A stretch of DNA of 11,254 nt, taken from the NCBI GenBank assembly GCA_905215145.1, contig CAJMOW010000033.1, positions 1 to 11,254 of the forward strand, read 5' to 3'. The DNA comes from an uncultured bacterium (lineage in GTDB: Bacteria > Bacillota_I > Bacilli_A > RF39 > UBA660). The notes beneath the pieces were generated by a model that had not been told where the DNA came from, ran no database searches, and worked only from the letters and a program-made list of their open reading frames with translations. The translations under genes and the position numbers were made by a program. The number at the start of each line of letters is the position of its first letter. The stretch's first letter is position 1. This document shows positions 1 to 6,690 of this stretch, in pieces.

Positions 1-657
1 CATAGCAACAATGCTATCGGGACTTTCTGTGTATCTGATAACCAGTTCTTTAAGGGCATCCATTTGAGATTGAGTACCGCACTCAAAAGCATAGTATACG
101 CACCCTGAAAAAACACCCTCAAACAATCCACCTACTGTTCTTTCATTGTTGTCACATATTGCAACTACTACAGAAAGAGGTTTCATAATGTTAATACCTG
201 TTCCGTGACTACCTTCTACATACTCACCTAGTTTCACAGGCTCTGGAAGAATGTTATCGCCTATTGCGTCTGTTGCGCTGTGTTCACGAACAACCATACT
301 GTCTCGTATGGTAAAGTCAAACCACCATGTTTGAATAACGTCTAATACGAATGTAATGTAACAGGCGTTGTCGTTTAGATATTCTACACCAGTGATGAAA
401 GCATAGAACCACTTTGAACCATAGGAAGTGTTACGAAACATCATGTAATTGCAGTCGTAACAATCGTCTGCGGATAACTGGACTTTTGCGTAACCACGTT
501 GCACGCGCTGATAGGTTTGGCGTGATAGTTGGTGCTTTGTTTTGTTCGCAAAGTAGGTGCTTTGTGCTGTTGCGTCTGTGAAGCGGATGGTGTGGTTGTA
601 GGTTGGGTCAAGTGGTACGCCTGTTAATAGTCGGATATCTGTTTTTGGTTCAATCAA
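1..657 (-). CDS. Tail knob/tube protein, phi29 gp9-like (N-terminal 219 residues, runs off left edge)
   Basis: Seen: an unbroken reading frame of 219 codons from a TTG at 657-655 to the window edge, so the 3' part is missing. The only reasonable start is this TTG: an in-frame stop lies 15 nt upstream, and a GAGGTGAT ribosome site (around 668-661) sits 5 nt away. Known family: phi29 gp9 forms the distal tail tube/knob through which DNA leaves the virion. Residues 70-93 (NYMMFRN..YGSKWFYAF...EY) and 104-126 (VLDVIQTW.FD......VVREH) line up closely with the gp9 N-terminal segments YIMFQNADYGNKWFYAF and IDVLQTWMFDI...FIVREH. Full-length gp9 is about 600 aa, so roughly two thirds lies outside. It is the last gene seen of the late operon, following the coiled-coil/SGNH-like gene by 38 nt. 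Identification is firm; the TTG start is likely but inferred. Confidence 0.92.
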   Translation of the reverse strand, partial: MIEPKTDIRLLTGVPLDPTYNHTIRFTDATAQSTYFANKTKHQLSRQTYQRVQRGYAKVQLSADDCYDCNYMMFRNTSYGSKWFYAFITGVEYLNDNACYITFVLDVIQTWWFDFTIRDSMVVREHSATDAIGDNILPEPVKLGEYVEGSHGTGINIMKPLSVVVAICDNNERTVGGLFEGVFSGCVYYAFECGTQSQMDALKELVIRYTESPDSIVAM

Positions 658-670
658 GTTATCACCTCTC
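658..670 (-). promoter_or_regulatory. Ribosome binding site deciding a TTG start for the gp9-like gene
   Basis: Reading the minus strand, GAGGTGATAAC is followed directly by TTG. The same extended Shine-Dalgarno GAGGTGAT precedes the packaging ATPase ATG at 5658, so this non-ATG start is well supported. No ATG occurs between the upstream in-frame stop and the conserved protein region. Confidence 0.8.
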
Positions 671-695
671 TTTTATTAGTTAATTAAAGTCTTCT

Positions 696-1616
696 TTAGT
701 TGATTGGTGCATGTGATTTCATCTCATTGACTACAACACTTGCTATCTTTTTAGCACCTAAATTATTAGGGAGAATACCGTCTTGTAACAAAGCATTTAC
801 ATTTTCTGTATTGATACCAGAATTGTAATAAATATCTATGCAAGGAATACCCCACATTTTAGCAACATCTTTTGTTGCGTCTGCAATAGCTTTAAGTCTT
901 GCTGAATTTTCACCCGAGTAATTCGTATTTGCATTGAATGGCGGTGTCATAATATAGATTACTATGTCCTTAAATGTAGCAGATTTTATTAAACCACTAT
1001 AATTTATATCTGAATATTTACCGCTTGATAAATTGTAAAATTTATATAATAACTTAGAAATCAAAACATTGTAAGCACCAACAAATGTATTCGTATTATG
1101 GTTAGTTATAGATATATCACCAATATTAACAGAAGCGACACTGTCATTGGTTCCGCCCATAATAGTTAATACGTCTGTGTCTGAAGGTAAAGCGTTAATT
1201 CTATTATTCTGCCACATAGCATTATTGATATTTCCACTAATTCTAGTATCACTAATACCTTTATTTACGATAGTCGCAAAAAGAATTTTGTCCTTCACGA
1301 AACTCTGCCATAAGTTTTGCTCTGTTATACCGTCCCCAAAAGTCGTTAACTTCTTACCTTTATACCAATTATCATATAATTTTTTTAATTCAACTAAATC
1401 TTCGTTTAGTAAATAAATATCATCACTGTTCTTTTTAATACCACTCTTGTTCTCTGTTACATCAGCTTGCAACGAAGAAATCTCATGGTCAAGTGCATCA
1501 ATCTTTTCTAGAATTAACAGATCCCCAGCTCTTGCACCCTTTCGGATATTATCACCAACAGTTTCAAACACCTTACCGTTTGCATCCACATTGTCTGCAT
1601 AAACTTGTCTTGCCAT
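696..1616 (-). CDS. Coiled-coil virion protein with a catalytically dead SGNH/GDSL-like domain, at the head-fibre (gp8.5) position
   Basis: A 306-aa protein. The ATG at 1616 is preferred because AAGGAG sits 7 nt upstream; an in-frame ATG at 1658 would make the parS palindrome coding and lacks such a site. Residues 1-35 are a short N-terminal module, residues about 38-85 look like a heptad-rich coiled coil, and residues 90-300 read as an SGNH hydrolase fold. Block I is FGDGIT (93-98), block II contains Gly120, block III is GGTND (154-158) and block V is DGILPNNLGAKKIA (279-292). The nucleophile Ser expected in GDS is Gly96, and the His expected in DxxHP is Leu282, so hydrolysis is unlikely. 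Lying between the capsid gene and gp9, it occupies the place of the phi29 head-fibre gene 8.5. Inferred role: surface fibre or adhesin binding a glycan. Fold call is good; role is a guess. Confidence 0.72.
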   Translation of the reverse strand: MARQVYADNVDANGKVFETVGDNIRKGARAGDLLILEKIDALDHEISSLQADVTENKSGIKKNSDDIYLLNEDLVELKKLYDNWYKGKKLTTFGDGITEQNLWQSFVKDKILFATIVNKGISDTRISGNINNAMWQNNRINALPSDTDVLTIMGGTNDSVASVNIGDISITNHNTNTFVGAYNVLISKLLYKFYNLSSGKYSDINYSGLIKSATFKDIVIYIMTPPFNANTNYSGENSARLKAIADATKDVAKMWGIPCIDIYYNSGINTENVNALLQDGILPNNLGAKKIASVVVNEMKSHAPIN

Positions 1617-1640
1617 GTTAGTTCTCCTTTCATAGTAAGA

Positions 1641-1658
1641 ATGTTTCACGTGAAACAT
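1641..1658. promoter_or_regulatory. parS-like site 1 (perfect 18-bp palindrome)
   Basis: ATGTTTCACGTGAAACAT; the inner 16 bases (1642-1657) match the Bacillota parS consensus TGTTNCACGTGAAACA at every fixed position. It lies in the intergenic gap between the capsid gene and the SGNH-like gene. A degenerate second copy follows 22 bp away. Confidence 0.85.
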
Positions 1659-1663
1659 ATTTC

Positions 1664-1679
1664 AGAATCACGTGAAACT
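1664..1679. promoter_or_regulatory. Degenerate parS-like site next to site 1
   Basis: The core CACGTG (1669-1674) and the right half GTGAAAC are intact, but the left arm is AGAAT instead of TGTTT. This gives 12 of 16 matches to the palindrome. Its core is exactly 22 bp from that of site 1, about two helical turns. It may assist ParB loading or be a decayed duplicate. Confidence 0.45.
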
Positions 1680-1685
1680 TGTAGA

Positions 1686-3167
1686 TTAGTTAAGTTTCTT
1701 AACTTTTGACTGTGTAGGTTCACCCGCCACAGCTTTTCCATTATCTTCCGCAAGTGCTACTGCATCACCCTTATTAAAGGTAATTGTATTACCTACATTG
1801 GAATCTGTTGTAAGTGCTGTAGATGCTGTGTACTTGTAACCACCGTAAATCATTTCAAGTGTAGTCGTAGTCTTTCCTTTTGGGAAGATTACCGCACCAT
1901 ACTTGTGTATTGCAATTCCATTAGTGACAGCATCCTGTGTCTGTACAAACTGATAAGCACCGTTTGCAAGAGAAACGTTATCGTCCTGCACTTCAAGTGT
2001 AAATACTGTTGCTTCTTCTGCAATATCTTTTCCACTTACTTTAACTGTTACTGTTGCAGGCTGTGCAATACTTGCATCATCTGTTACGAATGTAACCATG
2101 TTAGAGAATGGTGAAACTGCCACAGTCTTCCATGTGTTGTAGAAATAATTCCAGTACATACCGCTTGCACAATACTGTTCTGTCATTCTTGACAGGTTGT
2201 CGTATACTTGGAAGTAATTTTCGTCCACAAGAACTGCTTTCACATTTCTCATAGCAGTAAGTTCTTCTGCTGTTACTTCTTCGATTGAATCACAGTTAGC
2301 ACGAATTATATCAAATCTTTCGTTGTCAAAACTTGTCCAGTCATCAATCAAGTGAAGTCTACCCATAAAGTCTGCTTTTTCCATGTGGAAAGCATTAGCA
2401 AGAACATTTACATCAAATTTTGCGTTGTACTCGGCATCCATGAAGATTGCCTGTCTTGTCTTTGGTGTTGTTGTTCTTACGCCTGCCTGATTGTATTTCT
2501 TAGACATGAATGTAATCTTGTTAGAAATACCACGATACTTACTTGCATCGTTTGTAATAGTTGTACCATCACCGATTGAAACAGGTGTTGTCTTACCATG
2601 TGAAATAGCTTTAATCAAAAGATACTTAAACAGTAAGAATTCGTCATACTCTACCGCTGTGTAGATTCCATCTACCAGTTTAGCAATGAATGAAGTCACA
2701 CCGTCAATTGATGTGAATGCCATTCTAAGGTCTTCGTCTTGGATTGTAAGTGGGTACTGTGTTCTCCAGTTCATTACATAGAAAGCACTTCTAACATCTG
2801 GAAGATTTCTCTTGAACTCTCTTTCTTCTCCCTTTTCTGCGTCATACTCAACAACATTTGCTATACCGATAAAGATATCTTCGATTGTTTCACCTGTTTC
2901 AAGATACCCCTTTTTAAGGTGTGAGTATGGATTGTTAAATGTTGCACTTTCAATCACTACTTTTGCGATTCTGTTCATAAGTGCATTAAGGAACTGATTC
3001 TGTAGTGAACCATTACCTACAATGATTTCTCCAACTTTAGGAATCATTTTAGCGTCTGTAATTACAGGCACGTTCTGCTGATACTCATAGGATGCATTCT
3101 CTCTGATTGTGTTAATGATTTTCAGAGAACTTGCATCAAGTGTTGTTAGTTTAACTCTGTGAGCCAT
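1686..3167 (-). CDS. Major capsid protein, phi29 gp8-like (HK97 fold)
   Basis: A 493-aa protein that assembles the prolate head shell. Seen: residues 250-275 (KFDVNVLANAFHMEKADFMG...ID) and 311-360 (AVLVDENYFQVYDNL..M......GMYWNYFYNTWKTVAVSPFSN.VTF) match the corresponding phi29 gp8 stretches ([55 protein letters not shown]). The N-terminal half also aligns (NNP...KKG....G.TIE.I; TIQD.DL..AF.S). phi29 gp8 is 448 aa with a C-terminal Ig-like (BIG2) domain. Here residues about 365-480 form a beta-rich, Thr/Val-rich C-terminal domain that probably also decorates the surface, but its sequence is not obviously BIG2. An AAGGAG site lies 10 nt before the ATG. It follows the scaffold gene by 15 nt. 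Confidence 0.95.
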   Translation of the reverse strand: MAHRVKLTTLDASSLKIINTIRENASYEYQQNVPVITDAKMIPKVGEIIVGNGSLQNQFLNALMNRIAKVVIESATFNNPYSHLKKGYLETGETIEDIFIGIANVVEYDAEKGEEREFKRNLPDVRSAFYVMNWRTQYPLTIQDEDLRMAFTSIDGVTSFIAKLVDGIYTAVEYDEFLLFKYLLIKAISHGKTTPVSIGDGTTITNDASKYRGISNKITFMSKKYNQAGVRTTTPKTRQAIFMDAEYNAKFDVNVLANAFHMEKADFMGRLHLIDDWTSFDNERFDIIRANCDSIEEVTAEELTAMRNVKAVLVDENYFQVYDNLSRMTEQYCASGMYWNYFYNTWKTVAVSPFSNMVTFVTDDASIAQPATVTVKVSGKDIAEEATVFTLEVQDDNVSLANGAYQFVQTQDAVTNGIAIHKYGAVIFPKGKTTTTLEMIYGGYKYTASTALTTDSNVGNTITFNKGDAVALAEDNGKAVAGEPTQSKVKKLN

Positions 3168-3182
3168 TAATTTACATCTCCT

Positions 3183-3497
3183 TTACTTAAATAATTCGTC
3201 AAAATTTTCTGCTACAATTTCCTTGTCTTTTTCTTCTTCCTCTTCCTCTTCTTCGTCTTTTTGTTTATGTCCATTTCCTGCGCTATCACCTGCGGAAAAG
3301 AATCTATCTTTATATTTCTGTCTCCACATCTTGTCATTATCCTCGTACTTTGTCTTCCAGTCTTCACCGTCTGTATCTGATAATGAGTTAATTGTGTCTG
3401 TTGCATCCTCGATGAATTTTAATGTTTCATCATCTGTACTGTCTTTTGTTCTTTCTTTGATTAGATTTAAAAAATCTTCTTTCGATAAAACTGCCAT
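3183..3497 (-). CDS. Head scaffolding protein candidate (phi29 gp7 position)
   Basis: A 104-aa, highly charged, helical protein directly upstream of the capsid gene, the place and size of phi29 gp7 (98 aa). The start is the ATG at 3497: an AGGAG lies 8 nt upstream, inside the last codons of the preceding lysin gene, whose TGA is one base before this ATG. Longer in-frame extensions only read the overlapping gene. Seen: N-terminal LSKEDFLNLIKERT, a central segment with repeated W/K/Y pattern (DWKTKYEDNDKMWRQKYKDRFF, here split by D and N), then a run of eight Glu followed by a charged helix ending in FDELFK. Scaffolds of this group leave the head before packaging, and the acidic tail fits a disordered linker. 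Assignment rests on position, size and character, as no catalytic motif exists. Confidence 0.72.
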   Translation of the reverse strand: MAVLSKEDFLNLIKERTKDSTDDETLKFIEDATDTINSLSDTDGEDWKTKYEDNDKMWRQKYKDRFFSAGDSAGNGHKQKDEEEEEEEEKDKEIVAENFDELFK

Positions 3498-3498
3498 T

Positions 3499-4536
3499 TC
3501 AATATCTCCTGTTAATTCCACCACCGATAATAGCGAACCACATAGGGAATTTCGATTTTGGCTTGTACGGTGTGCCACCGCCACCGCCACCGCCTACGCT
3601 ATAAAATCGGTATAATAAAACTGCGTTGTTAAGTATTTCTGCTTCTGTTAAGTATCTGTCTTCTGCCACCCATCTATTGATTGAAGTATCATTTCCGTGT
3701 GTCTGAATGTAGTTGTAACATTTATTTGCGTTTTGTATACGTTCTTCTAGAGCTGGCACACCAGGTCGTTCCCAACATGACATAAAAGCTTCGGTTAGAC
3801 CTGCGATATCTGTACTACTTGAATGTAAGAATTCGTCCAATGATGAAATACCATGGCTTGTACCAATCCAGTCATTTTCCTCAATTAAGTATTGCATCTG
3901 TCCGTTAGGGTCTGTACTTGATAAACCTTGTGAACTAAGATATTCAAGTAATGCTGTCTTTCTTCCACCTGTCCATTGGAATAGACCAAAACCACCACCA
4001 CCACGCTCATTAAGAGCTGGGTTGATATTGGACTCTCTCCAAGCGTTACCACATAGCGCAGAGATTACATAGATACTTGCGCCAATTCCAGTAGCATCAC
4101 CCTCACCATATCTTAATAAGATAGGGAAACTATTCGCCGTAGAATCTCCGTTATTTATGCTTACTTGGTCTGCTAATGGGATACCATTTGTATGCGCTCC
4201 CATTGTAATGCCTTTTCCTACCCCACTACCTTGGTAGCAAATCTCTGTGTGTCCACTTCTCCATAAAATATCAAACGGTTTCCATTCAATATCTTTACTA
4301 TCATACTGTGTGAACCCTAAGCCTTTTAAGATACCTACCATATTTCCAGTGTAGAAACCACTAATATTAAGTGGAAATCCTGCTTCGATTACTGCGTAAC
4401 CCACAAACGTGGAACAATCATAATATGTGATACCATTCACCGTCTTTTGATATCGGTACTGCTGTGAGTATCCAACGTTTGGAGCGTTGCAAGTGTTGAT
4501 TGCCCATTGATAACCTTTGTTTAGATTTATAGCCAT
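3499..4536 (-). CDS. Two-domain virion/tail-associated peptidoglycan lysin (NlpC/P60-like plus lysozyme)
   Basis: A 345-aa protein. Domain 1 (about 1-145) looks like a phage NlpC/P60-type amidase/endopeptidase: catalytic Cys41 in YDCSTFV and His96 in SGHTEI. Domain 2 (about 150-285) looks like a phage tail lysozyme: Glu168 in NAWRESNINP as likely acid, followed by GFGLFQWT (182-189), the usual substrate-cleft motif. Residues 294-312 (YLTEAEILNNAVLLYRFY) resemble a module that in other phages sits before such lysozymes. A seven-Gly linker (315-321) and a short hydrophobic basic tail (330-345) end the protein. phi29 gp13 is likewise a two-domain tail-tip enzyme that cuts the wall on entry. This gene therefore probably acts on entry, although a lysis role beside the holin and amidase cannot be excluded. 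Its ATG overlaps the amidase stop (TAATG), implying coupling. Confidence 0.82.
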   Translation of the reverse strand: MAINLNKGYQWAINTCNAPNVGYSQQYRYQKTVNGITYYDCSTFVGYAVIEAGFPLNISGFYTGNMVGILKGLGFTQYDSKDIEWKPFDILWRSGHTEICYQGSGVGKGITMGAHTNGIPLADQVSINNGDSTANSFPILLRYGEGDATGIGASIYVISALCGNAWRESNINPALNERGGGGFGLFQWTGGRKTALLEYLSSQGLSSTDPNGQMQYLIEENDWIGTSHGISSLDEFLHSSSTDIAGLTEAFMSCWERPGVPALEERIQNANKCYNYIQTHGNDTSINRWVAEDRYLTEAEILNNAVLLYRFYSVGGGGGGGTPYKPKSKFPMWFAIIGGGINRRY

Positions 4537-5312
4537 TACGGTTTAATTAGTTTTCCTTTCTTGCCAAGTGAAACCAGTTTATCGTTCTGTGGTGCTGAAC
4601 CTCTGTAATTTGCTACACAGTTCTTAGTCGCAATACGCTTACGATACGAAAAACTGTAATCTGCACCGATTGATTTCAAACAATCTACAATTGAACAACT
4701 ACTTGAGTTAAATACTGGAAAATATGTGTATGTTTCACGTGAAACATTCGTGATAGGTTTCACAGTGGGAATATTTGTTTTACACCCAAGAGCAGATGCG
4801 ATAGCCATAGCACACTTTGTAGCGTTCCATTTGTTCGCATCGTCTTTATCATCCACAAAACAGCATTCAATCAGAATTGCTTTTGCTCTTGTTTCTCTTA
4901 GTACACATAAATCTTTTCTGTATTTTACAGGAGAGCCGTGAAAGCCTATACCAAGAGTGTTGGAAATATTTTCTGCAATCTTGTATGCTACGCCATAGAT
5001 TCTATCGTCATATCCAAAGACTTCAACCCCACCAATTTTTCCGTCACCATTGCTATCATTTCTACCGCTATTCAAGTGAATAGAGATATCTAATTCAACA
5101 TTATGAGCGTTACACTTAGAAACAATGTTACTTAAATTTGCTTTCTGTGTAGTGCTATAATCGTCTGTACAGTCATACACAGTATAACCATTTGCTCTTA
5201 ACAGTTCGATTAACTTATTTTTAACTGCTCTGTCCTCATTTACTTCGTCCAGTAACCCACTAGCACCACGACATTTCAAAGAGTGACCGCCGTGTACATT
5301 ATACGCTGTCAT
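4536..5312 (-). CDS. Endolysin: N-acetylmuramoyl-L-alanine amidase (Amidase_3) with cell-wall-binding tail
   Basis: Cuts the bond between muramic acid and L-Ala at lysis. Start chosen: ATG at 5312, which has GGTGAT four bases upstream; an in-frame GTG at 5321 has no good ribosome site. This gives 258 aa. Seen: His7 in VHGGHS and His79 in SIHLNSG as zinc ligands, with Glu23 or Glu26 as the third, and Glu149 in LIECCFVDD as catalytic acid. All are in the order of the Amidase_3 family. A linker (about 180-200) contains VSRET, which is encoded by a perfect parS palindrome. Residues 205-258 (SIVDCLKSIGADYSFSYRKRIA..N...NY.G...QN.KL..L.K.GKLIKP) match a wall-binding module common in Clostridia and their phages. 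The gene overlaps the holin by 14 nt. Unlike phi29, whose gp15 is a muramidase, lysis here relies on an amidase. Confidence 0.92.
   Translation of the reverse strand: MTAYNVHGGHSLKCRGASGLLDEVNEDRAVKNKLIELLRANGYTVYDCTDDYSTTQKANLSNIVSKCNAHNVELDISIHLNSGRNDSNGDGKIGGVEVFGYDDRIYGVAYKIAENISNTLGIGFHGSPVKYRKDLCVLRETRAKAILIECCFVDDKDDANKWNATKCAMAIASALGCKTNIPTVKPITNVSRETYTYFPVFNSSSCSIVDCLKSIGADYSFSYRKRIATKNCVANYRGSAPQNDKLVSLGKKGKLIKP
4730..4747. promoter_or_regulatory. parS-like site 2 (perfect palindrome inside the amidase gene)
   Basis: The same 18-bp palindrome as site 1; bases 4731-4746 match the parS consensus fully. It encodes VSRET in the linker between the catalytic and wall-binding domains, a place where sequence constraint on the protein is low. 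Confidence 0.83.
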
Positions 5313-5502
5313 TCTTATCACCGTCCAGTCTGTCGCATAACTTCTGTAGAATAATTGTGTTGTTGTTTAATGCTTCTGTCACGCTGTTCATCTCTTCTTT
5401 ATGTGCATCTTTTTCTTTAATCATGTACCAAAACATAGCACCACACATCACAATAGGAAAACCAAGCGTTGAGATTGCTGTTGTTACTGCGTTCATATCC
5501 AT
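5299..5502 (-). CDS. Holin, single transmembrane segment
   Basis: A 67-aa protein that probably permeabilises the membrane so the amidase reaches the wall. Seen: one hydrophobic segment (residues about 9-28, TLGFPIVMCGAMFWYMI), then a charged helical tail (KEKDAHKEEMNSVTEALNNNTIILQKL) with coiled-coil character. This is the layout of BhlA-like small holins. Start: AAGGATGTGAT matches the 16S anti-Shine-Dalgarno complement over 10 positions and is 7 nt from the ATG at 5502. An in-frame GTG at 5514 lies within that site and is less likely. It is the first gene after the late promoter and overlaps the amidase. Placing lysis genes first in the late operon differs from phi29, where holin gene 14 comes after the tail genes. 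Function is inferred from topology and position. Confidence 0.75.
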   Translation of the reverse strand: MDMNAVTTAISTLGFPIVMCGAMFWYMIKEKDAHKEEMNSVTEALNNNTIILQKLCDRLDGDKNDSV

Positions 5503-5529
5503 AGCTTTAATCACATCCTTTCTTATTTA

Positions 5530-5558
5530 ATTATATCATCATAATGTCTATTTGTCAA
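5530..5558 (-). promoter_or_regulatory. Late-operon promoter (consensus sigma-A)
   Basis: On the minus strand, TTGACA (5558-5553), a 17-bp spacer and TATAAT (5535-5530). Both hexamers are perfect. Transcription would start near 5523, about 20 nt before the holin. Repeat box 1 of the 19-bp ladder lies in the spacer. Confidence 0.85.
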
Positions 5559-5628
5559 CAGATTGTATAATTATAGACACGGTGTCTATTAAAATACGCA
5601 CTGTCTAATAATTGACAAACTGTCTACT
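5545..5628. repeat. Five operator-like boxes with exact 19-bp period
   Basis: TGTCTATT (5545), TGTATAAT (5564), TGTCTATT (5583), TGTCTAAT (5602) and TGTCTACT (5621) start exactly 19 bp apart, all in the same orientation. The first sits in the spacer of the leftward promoter, the last in the spacer of the rightward promoter, and the rest between. Box 3 also forms the right arm of a palindrome (5573-5589, ATAGACAC-G-GTGTCTAT). Most likely a shared binding array for one regulator controlling both promoters. The protein is not identified in the window. Confidence 0.7.
5573..5589. promoter_or_regulatory. Perfect 17-bp palindrome at the centre of the divergent region
   Basis: ATAGACAC, one central G, then GTGTCTAT. 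It is midway between the two -35 boxes and coincides with repeat box 3. This is the size and symmetry expected for a dimeric repressor or activator site. Confidence 0.65.
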
Positions 5629-5640
5629 TTGTGTTATAAT
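5612..5640 (+). promoter_or_regulatory. Packaging ATPase promoter (consensus sigma-A)
   Basis: TTGACA (5612-5617), a 17-bp spacer and TATAAT (5635-5640); both hexamers are perfect. The expected start near 5646-5648 falls on the ribosome site AGAGGTGAT (5646-5654) of the ATPase gene, leaving a leader of only about 10-12 nt. Confidence 0.88.
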
Positions 5641-5657
5641 ATAAAAGAGGTGATAAA

Positions 5658-6689
5658 ATGAGCTATTATGACGGCACAAAACTATTAAGTTTGTTAGATT
5701 TAAATAATAAAAGACCCGAAATTTACATGGTAACAAGTAACCGTACGGGCGGTAAAACTACTTATTTTGGTAAACTGGTTGTCAATAAATTTTTATCAAA
5801 GGGTGAAAAGTTTGGACTATTGTACAGATATGACTACGAACTTAGTGGCGTAGCTGATAAATTTTTCAAAGATATCAAAGAATTATTCTTTCATGAGTAT
5901 GAAATGACAAGTAAACCGATGATGCATGGAAAGTTCCATGAATTGTTTTTAAATAACGTTTCCTGTGGATATGCCATGGCACTTAATAATGCAGATACTG
6001 TTAAGAAGAATTCCCATATGTTCAGTGATATTAGTTGTCTTATTTTTGATGAATTTCAGAGTGAAACGAACCGTTACTGTTCTGATGAAGTAAAGAAATT
6101 TATTTCTATTCACACCTCTATTGCACGTGGTCAGGGAAAACAAGTACGCTATGTGCCTGTCTATATGATGTCTAATCCTGTGTCACTTATTAACCCTTAT
6201 TACATAGCAATGAAGATTTCAAATAGACTTAAATCTGACACGAAATTCTTAAGAGGAAATGGCTTCGTACTAGAACAAGGGTATAATGAATCGGCAAGTA
6301 AAGCACAGACAGAAAGTGGTTTTAATCGTGCATTTATTAGTGATGATTATGTAGCATATTCTGCACAAGCTACTTACCTTAATGATAGTAATGCATTTAT
6401 TGAAAAGCCTATAGGAGAATGTACTTATGTTGCTACACTCCGTTATCTTGGTAGAGATTACGCTATCAAAGAGTATATGGACTTAGGTATTATCTACTGT
6501 GATGATAGAGCAGACAAGACTTACCCATATCGAATTAGTATTACCACAGATGACCACAACGTAAACTATGTAATGCTCAAGAGCAATGACTTGTTTTTAT
6601 CTAATATGAGATACTTCTTTGAACGTGGATGTTTCCGCTTCAAAGATTTACAATGTAAAGAAGCTGTGTTGCAGGCTCTTAGTTATTAA
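5658..6689 (+). CDS. DNA packaging ATPase, phi29 gp16-like
   Basis: A 343-aa ATPase that drives genome packaging through the portal (phi29 gp16 is 332 aa). Seen: a variant Walker A at residues 27-35 (SNRTGGKTT), Walker B at 127-133 (CLIFDEF, Asp131/Glu132) and a sensor-like motif at 171-182 (MSNPVSLINPYY). The last matches phi29 LSNAVSVVNPYF. Residues 147-164 hold Arg157, a candidate trans-acting Arg. The C-terminal segment with YDYELSG-like and TTDD motifs also follows gp16. The first Walker A Gly is replaced by Ser, which is unusual but other P-loop residues are intact. Start ATG at 5658 with GAGGTGAT three bases upstream. It runs opposite to the late operon, unlike phi29 where gene 16 ends the late transcript. 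A foldable RNA follows the stop codon directly. Confidence 0.93.
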   Translation: MSYYDGTKLLSLLDLNNKRPEIYMVTSNRTGGKTTYFGKLVVNKFLSKGEKFGLLYRYDYELSGVADKFFKDIKELFFHEYEMTSKPMMHGKFHELFLNNVSCGYAMALNNADTVKKNSHMFSDISCLIFDEFQSETNRYCSDEVKKFISIHTSIARGQGKQVRYVPVYMMSNPVSLINPYYIAMKISNRLKSDTKFLRGNGFVLEQGYNESASKAQTESGFNRAFISDDYVAYSAQATYLNDSNAFIEKPIGECTYVATLRYLGRDYAIKEYMDLGIIYCDDRADKTYPYRISITTDDHNVNYVMLKSNDLFLSNMRYFFERGCFRFKDLQCKEAVLQALSY

Positions 6690-6690
6690 T

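Noticed and set aside
3223..3615. Plus-strand open frame rich in Ser/Phe opposite the scaffold gene
   Set aside because: Mirror of the Glu/Lys-rich scaffold; low-complexity translation, no ribosome site, and overlaps well-supported minus-strand genes.
6124..6129. CACGTG inside the ATPase gene
   Set aside because: Only the core hexamer matches; flanks do not resemble the TGTTT/AAACA arms, so it is probably chance.
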